Of a stretch of DNA of 49,799 nucleotides, positions 16,728-24,829 are shown in pieces. The DNA is taken from assembly GCA_002869685.1 (NCBI GenBank), contig PKUE01000076.1, forward strand, positions 1 through 49,799, written 5' to 3'. The DNA is from Desulfuromonas sp. (GTDB taxonomy: Bacteria > Desulfobacterota > Desulfuromonadia > Desulfuromonadales > Desulfuromonadaceae). Numbering within the stretch: the stretch's first letter is position 1; each line of letters begins with the position of its first letter. Under the pieces are notes generated by a model. That model made no database searches and was not told the origin of the DNA. It saw nothing but the letters and a program-made list of their open reading frames with translations. A program made the translations under genes and the position numbers.

Positions 16728-18326
16728 ATGAAAATGGGTATCCGCGCAAAAATTATTCTGTTGGTCATGGTCGCACTTGTCGTGTTGTGCAGCGGTTTTG
16801 TACTGCTGATTATCCATGAGCAAAAGGATCGTCATCATGAACTGGTGATGCAAGTCGATCGTTTTATTCACAACAGTTCCGAGCGCGAACTGAACCGCAT
16901 CCATAATATCTATCACTCGCGTCTTGATGGATTTGTGAAAACAAATCCCCAAATTATAAATGCTTTTATTCGTGGTGATCGCCAGCAGCTCCAGACCTTA
17001 ACCGCGACAAAATTTCTAACGCTGAAAAAAGAAAACAGTGATTTCTTTTCGATCTCCTATATCCGAAAAGATGGAACGGTGTTACTGCGTACCGCTCGAC
17101 CAGATATGTATGGCGATTCCGCACTGGATATTCCATTCGTGGCACAGGCATTCAATATCAAGCAGCCACAATACGGATTGACTATCGCCCGATGGGGATT
17201 GGCTTATCGATTGGCTCGGCCGGTATTTGTCGGCGACAGTTTTGAAGGGGTGGTCGTTTTTGTTCTTAGGCCATTATCCGGTTTGGATCTCATCTATGAA
17301 AGCCTTGGCGTTGATACCGGTGTGCTGATCAAAAAAGAGTATGAGCAGAGAGTCAACGGAATCAGTTATCCACAATTTGGCAATTACATTCTGATGGAAG
17401 AGAAAGGGACGCTCTTTAAAGAGATCCCGAGGATTCCCGATATTGAAGAAGTGGGACAAGGATTGATGCTCGCAGCAGGGCGAGAACGCTACCTGTTTTA
17501 TAGTCCCGTTGAGTTGAGGAATTTTGACAATGAGGTGATCGGTTACATTCAACCGGTAAGTCGTCACACCCTGCAATATGAAAAGTATCTGCTGATTCTT
17601 AAAAAAGCGCTGATTGTCACAGCGATACTGGCTCTGATCACATTTGCCGGGTTATATTTTGGTGTTGGTTTTCTGCTGAAACGGCTGGCGCAATTGAATA
17701 ATACCCTGGAAGCCAGTGTCAAACAGAGGACGGAAGAATTGTGTCAGGCGAACGATAATCTGAAAAACGAGATTCTTGAGCGGGAAAAAGTGCAAAAGAA
17801 TCTCGAACGATTAAGTCGCTATGATGGCTTAACTGATTTGATCAATCGACGTTACTTCGACGAATTGCTGGATATCGAATGGCGTGATGCCCGTCGTCAC
17901 CATCATTGGTTAACTATGCTTATGATCGATGTCGATAAGTTCAAGAGTTACAATGATTGCTATGGTCATTTGCTGGGCGACGAGTGTCTGGCTCAGATTG
18001 CCGGAATTCTCAAAGGGCAACTTAAGCGGGCCAAAGATATTGTGGCACGCTATGGCGGTGAGGAGTTCATTTGTCTTTTGCCCGCAACAAATCCTGCAGA
18101 AGGCCAAGTAGTGGCAGAATCCCTGATAAAAGCGGTCTGCAGCAAGAACATTGAACACTGTGGATCGAGTTGCGCTGATGTGGTGACCATCAGTATCGGT
18201 ATAAGCAGTATGGTTCCAGATGAGAAACAAACGATCGACCAGCTGATCTCCCATGCGGACAATGCACTGTATGAGGCAAAGCAGCAAGGGCGTAATCAGG
18301 TACGAACTTATCACGCTAAAGGGTAG
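16728..18326 (+). CDS. Membrane diguanylate cyclase with periplasmic sensor domain
   Basis: A 532-residue GGDEF protein that makes cyclic di-GMP from GTP. Helix 1 is at about 8-29, followed by a periplasmic sensor region of about 250 residues (Cache-like by layout), helix 2 at about 285-312, a coiled coil (about 315-365), then the GGDEF domain. The active-site loop is GGEEF (443-447), a catalytic variant. An RxxD inhibitory site (Arg434-Asp437) lies exactly five residues before it, so product inhibition is expected. The start codon has no convincing ribosome site; ATG 16734 is an alternative. Its last 11 bases overlap the end of gluQ on the other strand. The ligand of the sensor is unknown. 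Confidence 0.9.
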   Translation: MKMGIRAKIILLVMVALVVLCSGFVLLIIHEQKDRHHELVMQVDRFIHNSSERELNRIHNIYHSRLDGFVKTNPQIINAFIRGDRQQLQTLTATKFLTLKKENSDFFSISYIRKDGTVLLRTARPDMYGDSALDIPFVAQAFNIKQPQYGLTIARWGLAYRLARPVFVGDSFEGVVVFVLRPLSGLDLIYESLGVDTGVLIKKEYEQRVNGISYPQFGNYILMEEKGTLFKEIPRIPDIEEVGQGLMLAAGRERYLFYSPVELRNFDNEVIGYIQPVSRHTLQYEKYLLILKKALIVTAILALITFAGLYFGVGFLLKRLAQLNNTLEASVKQRTEELCQANDNLKNEILEREKVQKNLERLSRYDGLTDLINRRYFDELLDIEWRDARRHHHWLTMLMIDVDKFKSYNDCYGHLLGDECLAQIAGILKGQLKRAKDIVARYGGEEFICLLPATNPAEGQVVAESLIKAVCSKNIEHCGSSCADVVTISIGISSMVPDEKQTIDQLISHADNALYEAKQQGRNQVRTYHAKG

Positions 18327-19236
18327 ACGTCATTTCCAAGGAGTTTTTGGGCAACGCCGTGAAGGAAAAATGCTCACAACCCCACTGAAGAATCGTCTGC
18401 ACCGTACTGGTGGCAAGTTGGGCTGGGGGCGCGAAGCCGAGAAAATGTAACACAGCGATCAGTACTCTTTCGGGGGAAATGGCATCGAAAGAAAAGGCAT
18501 GCTGATGACGCTTGCTGACCTTTTCGCCCTCTGGGGTCAGTACCAGAGGAATATGGGCATAGTCGGGAACCGGCCAGTTGAGCAAATTCATCAAATAAAT
18601 CTGGCGGGGTGTCGATAAAATCAGATCCTGACCACGCACCACCTGATTCACTCCGCTGTCATGGTCGTCAACAACGGTGGCAAGCTGGTACGCGAAAATG
18701 CCATCGTTTCGCTGCAGAACAAAATCTCCAACATCACTGGATATATCTTGCTCGACATCACCCTGAACCTGATCCCGAAAGGAGATGCGTTGATCTGTCG
18801 TTCGTACGCGATGAGCCAGGGGGCGACTCGAGATGGGCGTCGTCAGCAAGCAGGTCCCTGGATAAATTGGGCCCTCCTCCCCTAGATGGGGTGCGCTGGC
18901 CAGGATCTCCTTGCGAGAACAGCTGCAGGGAAAGGTTGCCCCGGTGGACTGTAGTCTGTGCAGCACCTCCTGGTAGCGATTGTGGCGGCAACTTTGATGG
19001 ATAACCGGTCCATCGTGGTGGAGTCCCAGAGCATCGAGTTGGTGCAGGATGATGTCCGAGGCGCCGGGAACAACGCGGGGCTGATCGAGATCGTCGATAC
19101 GTAAAAGCCAGCGGCCGTCGCGAACGTGTTTTGCGGCGAGATAGCTCGCAACGGCAGCCACAATAGAGCCGATATGCAAAGGACCGGTGGGACTTGGGGC
19201 AAAACGTCCCACGGGTGAAATAGTGCGTGTGTTCAT
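18316..19236 (-). CDS. gluQ: Glutamyl-Q tRNA(Asp) synthetase
   Basis: Shortened glutamyl-tRNA synthetase paralog of 306 residues that attaches glutamate to the queuosine base at the wobble position of tRNA(Asp). The nucleotide motif is APSPTGPLHIGSIVAA, and the second motif is EKVSKRH in place of KMSKS. A zinc site is visible as CSCSR and YPGTC. The protein stops after the catalytic domain with no anticodon-binding domain, which separates it from GltX. In gammaproteobacteria gluQ usually follows dksA; here a DksA-type gene is close by (19958) but divergent. It converges with and overlaps the cyclase gene by 11 bases. Confidence 0.93.
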   Translation of the reverse strand: MNTRTISPVGRFAPSPTGPLHIGSIVAAVASYLAAKHVRDGRWLLRIDDLDQPRVVPGASDIILHQLDALGLHHDGPVIHQSCRHNRYQEVLHRLQSTGATFPCSCSRKEILASAPHLGEEGPIYPGTCLLTTPISSRPLAHRVRTTDQRISFRDQVQGDVEQDISSDVGDFVLQRNDGIFAYQLATVVDDHDSGVNQVVRGQDLILSTPRQIYLMNLLNWPVPDYAHIPLVLTPEGEKVSKRHQHAFSFDAISPERVLIAVLHFLGFAPPAQLATSTVQTILQWGCEHFSFTALPKNSLEMTSTL

Positions 19237-19320
19237 CTGTTAATCATCGGTTTTCGTGGTAAAAAAGTCAATTACAGTGAACTTAATTAGGAATAAAGGT
19301 TGACAAAAAACAGGCTGACG

Positions 19321-19344
19321 CTTATTTATAACAATATAAGTAAA
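19321..19344 (+). promoter_or_regulatory. Putative Rrf2 operator upstream of its own gene
   Basis: CTTATTTATA and TATAAGTAAA flank ACAA and form an imperfect dyad (eight of ten positions symmetric) 20 bases before the Rrf2-type ATG. A TTGACA lies at 19302-19307, but no well-spaced -10 hexamer is obvious. Rrf2 regulators commonly control their own genes, so this is a reasonable autoregulatory site. Confidence 0.45.
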
Positions 19345-19363
19345 CAATAAGCAGGGAGCACAA

Positions 19364-19819
19364 ATGGTCATTACACGAGCAACAGAATACGCAATCCGGG
19401 CAATTCTCTATATGTCGAAATTTCCAACGGGGGAAATTGTCCTGAAGAAAGATATTTGCCAGACTCAAAATGTGACACCGGCATTTTTGACCAAGATTTT
19501 TCAGCCCATGGTTAAGGCGGGCATTGTTGGTTCACAGCGTGGCGTTGGCGGTGGTTTTTTTCTGCGACATAAGCCGGAAGATATTACGGTGTACGATGTA
19601 TTCAAGGCCCAGGAAGACCCGTTGCATATCAATAAATGTCTTTCGGAAGACAACTGCTGTGAGCGCGATAACTTCTGCCCGGTGCACGGTGCCTGGAAGG
19701 AAGTGCGCGAAAGCATGATTCAACAACTTTCGGAATATAACTTTGCACGGCTGGCCGAGGAAGAAGAAGCTAATCTGAAAAAGTTGATCCAGGTTGAGGG
19801 TGATGCGCAAGCATCCTGA
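19364..19819 (+). CDS. Rrf2-family transcriptional regulator
   Basis: A DNA-binding regulator of 151 residues. The winged-helix part starts with ITRATEYAIRAILYMSK and includes GIVGSQRGVGGGFFL in the wing, typical of Rrf2/IscR/NsrR. Cysteines 92, 98, 99 and 105 (CLSEDNCCERDNFC) sit where family members bind an iron-sulfur cluster, so it probably senses redox state, oxygen, NO or Fe-S status. The C-terminal tail is acidic and longer than in IscR. It is a single gene, with gluQ divergent and a DksA-type gene downstream behind its own promoter. The target genes are unknown. Confidence 0.9.
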   Translation: MVITRATEYAIRAILYMSKFPTGEIVLKKDICQTQNVTPAFLTKIFQPMVKAGIVGSQRGVGGGFFLRHKPEDITVYDVFKAQEDPLHINKCLSEDNCCERDNFCPVHGAWKEVRESMIQQLSEYNFARLAEEEEANLKKLIQVEGDAQAS

Positions 19820-19879
19820 CTCCTGAAACAGGGTGGGGTAATTGACGGTATATACAGGACAAATGAACGTTTTAGGCTA

Positions 19880-19908
19880 TTGACTTAAAACGTGAATCCG
19901 ACTAATAT
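19880..19908 (+). promoter_or_regulatory. Sigma70-type promoter for the DksA-type gene
   Basis: TTGACT (19880-19885) and TAATAT (19903-19908) are separated by 17 bases, about 50 bases before the ATG at 19958. An AGGGG ribosome site follows in the leader. Confidence 0.55.
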
Positions 19909-19957
19909 TAACCGATTTTATCGCATCGTTAACTCGGAAGGTTAGGGGCTAGAAATT

Positions 19958-20314
19958 ATGGATCCAGAACAGGTAGAAGCCTACCGGGCTATCCTGCAAA
20001 AGCAGCTTGAAGACCTGCTGCGTGAGGCCGGAAAGACCGTGTCGGGAATGACCGATGAACATGAAAACTTTCCTGATCCCACAGATCGGGCATCGATGGA
20101 ATCTGATAGGAATTTTGAGTTGCGCATTCGTGACCGCGAACGGCGACTGATCGGCAAGATTCGTGATGCTCTTGAGCGTATTGATGAGGGAACCTTCGGA
20201 ATATGCGAAAGTTGTGAAGAAGAGATCGGTGCCGCCAGATTGCGTGCCCGTCCTGTGACGACGTTGTGCATTGATTGCAAAACGGAGCAGGAGCGCCAAG
20301 AGCGCATCGGCTAA
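19958..20314 (+). CDS. dksA: DksA/TraR-family zinc-finger protein
   Basis: A 118-residue protein of the DksA family, which binds in the RNA polymerase secondary channel and, with ppGpp, alters transcription of stable RNA and biosynthetic genes. An N-terminal coiled coil (AYRAILQKQLEDLLREAGK) and an acidic tip region (FPDPTDRASMESDRN) precede the four-cysteine zinc finger (Cys83, 86, 104, 107). All four cysteines are present, unlike in cysteine-poor DksA2. It is monocistronic, with its own promoter and a terminator directly after. Confidence 0.92.
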   Translation: MDPEQVEAYRAILQKQLEDLLREAGKTVSGMTDEHENFPDPTDRASMESDRNFELRIRDRERRLIGKIRDALERIDEGTFGICESCEEEIGAARLRARPVTTLCIDCKTEQERQERIG

Positions 20315-20324
20315 ATAAGATTCT

Positions 20325-20360
20325 AAAATCCCGCAGAGGCAAACGTCCTGCGGGATTTTT
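20325..20360 (+). terminator. Terminator after the DksA-type gene
   Basis: AAAATCCCGCAG (20325-20336) pairs with CTGCGGGATTTT (20348-20359) around an 11-base loop, and T follows. Confidence 0.9.
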
Positions 20361-20447
20361 ACATTTAACCGGTGTGTTTCTCGGATATTGCTTTGTGCCG
20401 CCGCATTGTGTACTGTGCAGGGCAACATCTTCAGGCACAGGTTTTTC

Positions 20448-21173
20448 ATGGCACACGACAAAATATATTCACATCCACAACCCGTCCTCCCTTTTGAATT
20501 TAACGAACGTGTCGTCGAAGTCTTTGACGATATGATTGGCCGCAGTGTTCCTTTGTATCGCGAATCACTGTTGCGTCAGGCCCAATTGGCCCGAAAATTC
20601 TATCAGCCCGGCACGAGAATCTACGATCTGGGGTGTTCCCACGGTAACTTTGGCATTGAACTTCTGCGCCAGATGGAGGGGCAACCCTTTGAGTTACAGG
20701 CGGTCGACAGTTCTGCCCCCATGCTGGAACAGTACCGTCAACGTCTCGAACCGCTTGATGGTGGTGAGCATATCCATCTGCATCTCGACGGTATCGAAGA
20801 GATCACCCTCGAAAACGCTTCAGTAATTGTTATAAATCTGACCCTGCAATTTTTGGCGCCGGAGTTGCGTACTGCATTGTTGCAGCGTATTTTCAACGCA
20901 TTGTGCCCTGGAGGAATCCTGTTGTTAAGTGAGAAAGTGATTCATGCAGATACGGATCTCGATGCGCTTGAGCAGGAATGCTATTACCGCTTTAAAAAAG
21001 AAAATGGTTATTCGCAGCTGGAGATCAGTCAGAAACGTGAAGCTCTGGAAAACGTTTTGATTCCGGAAACGTGTGAACAACACCTGGCCCGACTTCAACA
21101 GGTAGGCTTCAGTAAAATAGATATCTGGCTGAAGTGGTTTAATTTTATGTCCATGCTATGTCTGAAGAAATAA
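20448..21173 (+). CDS. cmoA: Carboxy-S-adenosyl-L-methionine synthase CmoA
   Basis: CmoA makes carboxy-SAM from SAM and prephenate for wobble-uridine modification (cmo5U34) of tRNA. The SAM fold is clear: RIYDLGCSHGNFGIELLRQM, then AVDSSAPMLEQY and ALCPGGILLLSEKV, with YYRFKKENGYSQLEI near the end. I start at ATG 20448 (MAHDKIYSHPQPVLPFEFNE), giving 241 residues, near the usual 247. An in-frame ATG at 20388 would add a 20-residue extension unlike the family. It overlaps cmoB by 16 bases, matching the biochemical order CmoA then CmoB. Confidence 0.94.
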   Translation: MAHDKIYSHPQPVLPFEFNERVVEVFDDMIGRSVPLYRESLLRQAQLARKFYQPGTRIYDLGCSHGNFGIELLRQMEGQPFELQAVDSSAPMLEQYRQRLEPLDGGEHIHLHLDGIEEITLENASVIVINLTLQFLAPELRTALLQRIFNALCPGGILLLSEKVIHADTDLDALEQECYYRFKKENGYSQLEISQKREALENVLIPETCEQHLARLQQVGFSKIDIWLKWFNFMSMLCLKK

Positions 21174-22138
21174 AGCACATAATCGCAGCCCTCAATCCTC
21201 AGGGAGATGCCGAATGGATTGATGAATTTTGTGCGGTGTTTGCAGCGCGCCAGAATTTTCTTGAACGAGACCGTAAAAGCCAGGCCTACGTGGATCTGCT
21301 CAATCAGGTCCCTGACGGATTGCACCTGAAGGCAGAGTTTGATCGCGACTGGATTGTCGTCGGCCATCAGGATGAAGTCACTTCGCAGCAGGAGCTGGCT
21401 ATTCAGCATGCCTTGTTTGGACTGAGACCGTGGCGGAAGGGTCCGTTCAAGGTGATTGGTGTTGAACTGGATACGGAGTGGTTGTCCTATAAAAAATGGA
21501 ACCGTCTCAAGGGCCGGATTGCACCGTTGAAGGGGCGACGGATCCTCGATATTGGCAGCAGTTGTGGATATTACCTGCTGCGGATGGTTGCCGATCAACC
21601 GGCATTGTTGATCGGCCTTGAGCCTTATCAAACGTTTTACTTTCAATTTTGTCTATTGCAGAAACTGCTCAACGTGCCACGTTGTTACACGATCCCGGCA
21701 AAGTTTGAGGAGTTGCCGCTGATGGCAAACTGTTTCGACACCCTGTTTCACATGGGGGTGCTCTATCATGTGCGTTCACCGTTGGACACGCTGATTCAGA
21801 TGAGGCGCACATTACGTCGCGGAGGCGAACTGGTTCTCGAGACACTGGTTATTCCGGGAGAAGAAACCGTTTCCTTGACCCCAGTGGATCGTTACGCGAA
21901 AATGAATAACGTTTTCTTTCTGCCGACGGTCAGTTGCCTGGCGAACTGGCTGGAGCGGGCCGGGTTTACCAATGTTCGCTGTATTGATGTGACCCGAACA
22001 ACATCACAAGAACAACGCAAGACGGCATGGGTTCAGACCGAGTCACTGGCAGACTTTCTCGATCCGCAGGATGAAATGAAGACGATCGAGGGCTATCCGG
22101 CGCCTCGACGGGCAATCATGGTGGCCGAAGTAAAGTAA
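21158..22138 (+). CDS. cmoB: tRNA U34 carboxymethyltransferase CmoB
   Basis: CmoB transfers the carboxymethyl group of carboxy-SAM to 5-hydroxyuridine at position 34 of several tRNAs. The 326-residue product has the family N-terminal region (PFKVIGVELDTEWLSYKKWN) and the SAM site ILDIGSSCGYYLLRMV. It also has LFHMGVLYHVRSPL and the DRYAKMNNVFFLPT segment typical of CmoB. It is translationally coupled to cmoA by a 16-base overlap. The first hydroxylation step is prephenate-dependent and can be done by TrhP, a U32 protein; a different U32 protein is encoded at 44124-46505. Confidence 0.95.
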   Translation: MSEEIKHIIAALNPQGDAEWIDEFCAVFAARQNFLERDRKSQAYVDLLNQVPDGLHLKAEFDRDWIVVGHQDEVTSQQELAIQHALFGLRPWRKGPFKVIGVELDTEWLSYKKWNRLKGRIAPLKGRRILDIGSSCGYYLLRMVADQPALLIGLEPYQTFYFQFCLLQKLLNVPRCYTIPAKFEELPLMANCFDTLFHMGVLYHVRSPLDTLIQMRRTLRRGGELVLETLVIPGEETVSLTPVDRYAKMNNVFFLPTVSCLANWLERAGFTNVRCIDVTRTTSQEQRKTAWVQTESLADFLDPQDEMKTIEGYPAPRRAIMVAEVK

Positions 22139-22160
22139 TCACACCAGCAAGGGGGGGCGT

Positions 22161-22760
22161 GTGAAGTCAATCTCCACCACATTACGACAACATCAGCCGC
22201 TGACACTGGGAGATACCCATGGTAAAGGACGTGCTGCCGTCGCATTGATTCTGCGCAAGGGCCTGAACGGTCCGGAAGTGTTGTTAATTCAACGGGCCAG
22301 CCATCCGCAAGACCCGTGGTCGGGAAATCTGGGGTTTCCGGGGGGACGCATTGATCCGGAAGATGAAACGGCTTACGCTGCAGCGGTGCGAGAAGTGGCC
22401 GAAGAGGTTGGCCTGGTCCTCAATGAGGACAACTTTCTTGCCCAGCTGGATGATCATTACGGCGTGCGGATTCCGGTGTGTGTCAGTTGCTTTGTCTTTT
22501 ATATTGCCGGAATGCCGCAGGACCTGGTGAAAAATTATGAAGTCTCCAAAGCTTTCTGGGTGCCGCTAAACACCTTGCAGAATCCTCAAAAACATCAGCT
22601 TGCCACAGTCTCCTGGCATGGGAAATCCATTGATGTTCCAGGGATAGATCTCGGCGAGCAGCTGCCGGTTTTGTGGGGACTGACCTACCGTTTTATCCGC
22701 CATTTTTTTGCCGTAATCGGCACTCCGCTCAGTGACTGTCCTGAAAAACCGATCTTATGA
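22161..22760 (+). CDS. NUDIX hydrolase, probable CoA pyrophosphatase
   Basis: A 199-residue NUDIX enzyme. The full box is present: GGRIDPEDETAYAAAVREVA then EEVGL, fitting G-x5-E-x7-R-E-V-x-E-E-x-G. Ahead of it, LLIQRASHPQDPWSGNLGFP is the NuCoA-type signature of CoA pyrophosphatases (NudL/YeaB), which cleave CoA or acyl-CoA to phosphopantetheine and 3',5'-ADP. The start is a GTG after a run of seven G. It overlaps the following response-regulator gene by 4 bases (ATGA). Substrate choice between CoA and NAD or ADP-sugars rests on that signature alone. Confidence 0.88.
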   Translation: MKSISTTLRQHQPLTLGDTHGKGRAAVALILRKGLNGPEVLLIQRASHPQDPWSGNLGFPGGRIDPEDETAYAAAVREVAEEVGLVLNEDNFLAQLDDHYGVRIPVCVSCFVFYIAGMPQDLVKNYEVSKAFWVPLNTLQNPQKHQLATVSWHGKSIDVPGIDLGEQLPVLWGLTYRFIRHFFAVIGTPLSDCPEKPIL

Positions 22761-24151
22761 TGCCCTATCCAGAAAATCCATTGTTACTGGTTGATGATGA
22801 AGAGCCGTGGCTGCACAGTTTTGCCCTGACTCTGCGCCAACGCGGTGGAATCAATCATGTCGTCAAATGTTCAGACAGCCGTGAAGTGATGCCGTTGTTG
22901 AAAAGGCAGGCCGTGGACACGGTCGTCGTTGATTTGACCATGCCTCATATCAGTGGTGAAGAACTGCTTAAGCAGATCGTCCACGAGTATCCCAATGTAC
23001 CGGTCATTGTTATTACGGGTATGAATCAACTCGATGTAGCTGTTGGTTGCATGAAAGCCGGTGCGTTTGATTTCTTTATCAAGACAGCCGAGCGGGAACG
23101 GCTTGTCGCTGGAGTGAAGCGGGCGATTGAATTTAATAGTCTTAAACATGAAAACCAGCGTTTGCGGAGTAAAATGCTGGTGGCGAGTCCCCGTCATGCC
23201 GCTTTTGCGCCGATCGTTACCGATGATCCGTCCATGTTCAAGATGTTCGATTATCTAGAGGCGGTTGCTCCCAGCTGTCATCCTGTGTTGATTTGTGGAG
23301 AGAGTGGCACCGGTAAGGAACTCATCGCGCGCGCAGTCCATCAATTGAGCCGCCCGCAACAACCTTTGGTCGCGGTCAATGTCGCTGGCCTGGATGATGA
23401 AATGTTTGCCGACACGTTGTTCGGCCATGTTGCCGGAGCATTCACCGGGGCAAAAAGCAAGCGGGTCGGTATGGTCGAGCAGGCTGGATTCGGTACACTT
23501 TTTCTGGATGAGATCGGCGATTTAAGTCTGCTCTCTCAGATCAAGTTGCTCCGTCTTCTCCAGGAGCAGGAGTTTCTACCTGTCGGTAGCGATAAGATCA
23601 GACACTCTCAGGCACGTATCGTTTGCGCAACTAACGTCGACCTTGAAGAGAAAATAAGGAACGGCCGTTTTCGTGCCGACCTGTATTACCGGCTGTCCAC
23701 CCATCAGGTGAGCGTGCCACCGTTAAGACGACGACCGGCAGATTTACCCATGCTGCTCAATTATTTTGTTGACGAAGCGGCTGATGACCTCGACCGACCG
23801 CGGCCGGCGGTTAAGAAAGAGTTGGTCGATCTTTTACGCAGTTACTCTTTTCCCGGTAATGTCCGTGAGCTGCAGGCCATGGTCTATGATGTTCTCAGCC
23901 AGTATCGTTCTGGCGCATTGCCGTTGGATGCCTTTCGAGAAAAAATATCTGATACGCCCAGCTTTGTCAGTGTTGAATCTTTTCAGGAAATGCCGTTTCC
24001 TGAGCAATTGCCGAGCTTGCAGGACATGGCGCAACTGCTCGTGGCAGAAGCCATGCGCCGTGCTCAGGGTAATCAACGAACCGCTGCCGCGTTACTCGGA
24101 ATTTCTCAACAGGCTCTCAGTAAGCGCCTGAAGAAGATGACCTCCTCCTGA
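22757..24151 (+). CDS. Sigma54-dependent response regulator (NtrC family)
   Basis: An enhancer-binding activator of 464 residues with an N-terminal receiver (about 8-120, phospho-acceptor Asp59 in VVVDLTMP) and a central AAA+ domain. The AAA+ domain has Walker A GESGTGKE near 181, the sigma54-contacting GAFTGA near 227 and Walker B LFLDEIGDL. A C-terminal Fis-type helix-turn-helix follows (QRTAAALLGISQQALSKRL). The receiver lysine region reads FFIKTAER. No kinase gene adjoins it. It is coupled to the NUDIX gene by ATGA. The PAS kinase at 42184 is a possible partner by class, but that is a guess. Confidence 0.93.
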   Translation: MMPYPENPLLLVDDEEPWLHSFALTLRQRGGINHVVKCSDSREVMPLLKRQAVDTVVVDLTMPHISGEELLKQIVHEYPNVPVIVITGMNQLDVAVGCMKAGAFDFFIKTAERERLVAGVKRAIEFNSLKHENQRLRSKMLVASPRHAAFAPIVTDDPSMFKMFDYLEAVAPSCHPVLICGESGTGKELIARAVHQLSRPQQPLVAVNVAGLDDEMFADTLFGHVAGAFTGAKSKRVGMVEQAGFGTLFLDEIGDLSLLSQIKLLRLLQEQEFLPVGSDKIRHSQARIVCATNVDLEEKIRNGRFRADLYYRLSTHQVSVPPLRRRPADLPMLLNYFVDEAADDLDRPRPAVKKELVDLLRSYSFPGNVRELQAMVYDVLSQYRSGALPLDAFREKISDTPSFVSVESFQEMPFPEQLPSLQDMAQLLVAEAMRRAQGNQRTAAALLGISQQALSKRLKKMTSS

Positions 24152-24457
24152 TCCTGACTGTTGACAACTTTTGTTGTTGGCTTCTTTTGGTTGTTTCACG
24201 CCCCTGCTGTAAAAAACAATTCTTTTATTTCAGTAGTTTATCCCGTTTTATCTGTGGCATGTAGACATTAAAGGAAACTTGTCTACAATTTTGATTGTTG
24301 CGCCACTTGACAGGCAATACGAGCTTATATCTGTGTAACATATTTAAATTAAAAAGGTTTTCTTTCGTTTTAACGCATATGGCCTGCCTGTTGCATCGTA
24401 TTGTTTATAAAATCACACGACGGGTGCAACAACAGAACACGAGTCATAGGTGATGAA
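24152..24457 (+). promoter_or_regulatory. Gap before the che operon, with an 8-bp inverted repeat
   Basis: This AT-rich 306-base gap holds no supported gene. TGTAGACA (24260-24267) and TGTCTACA (24280-24287) form a perfect 8-bp inverted repeat with a 12-base spacer, suitable for an operator or a leader hairpin. A TTGACA lies at 24308-24313, but I cannot place a good -10 box at normal distance. No clear terminator follows the preceding response regulator; only a short CAAC/GTTG stem near 24163 is visible. Confidence 0.4.
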
Positions 24458-24820
24458 ATGGCTGAAACATTAAAACAGGTCGTTGTTTTGAATGCGATCA
24501 ACCAAGTGTTTAATCGTCGATTACATCTGATGCTGCGTGGTTTCAGAGTTGTTGAATTTGTTCACCTGGAAGATCTGGTCAATTGGTTAGAGACCTGTGC
24601 CGTCAATACGATCAATGTGGCCGCGATCATTTTGATTATTCAAGAGGCCGATCCGCTGTTGGGTATATTGTCGGAATTTCCGGGACCGATCTGTGTCATA
24701 GGCACAGATGAAGCCCTCGAATGCCAGCTGAATAAGGTCATGAGCGAGGTATCTGGAAAGCCGATTGTTTTTTGTCGCGACGAAAACCAGCTTGAAGCAA
24801 TTTTTCATGAATTTTCTTGA
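24458..24820 (+). CDS. Small unknown protein leading the che operon (possible degenerate receiver)
   Basis: I do not recognise this 120-residue protein by a named family. The start at 24458 has an AGGTGA site; the in-frame start at 24401 has none. The alternation of hydrophobic strands (VVVLN, VVEFVHL, AAIILII, PICVIG, PIVFC) and helices resembles a response-regulator fold. The phospho-acceptor Asp, the N-terminal acidic pair and the Lys are not visible where expected, so it may be a pseudo-receiver. It ends 9 bases before an MCP gene that has its own GAGGGG site, and it is the first gene of the chemosensory operon. It could be an adaptor for CheA or the receptor; this is inference. Confidence 0.8.
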   Translation: MAETLKQVVVLNAINQVFNRRLHLMLRGFRVVEFVHLEDLVNWLETCAVNTINVAAIILIIQEADPLLGILSEFPGPICVIGTDEALECQLNKVMSEVSGKPIVFCRDENQLEAIFHEFS

Positions 24821-24829
24821 GGGGTTTTG

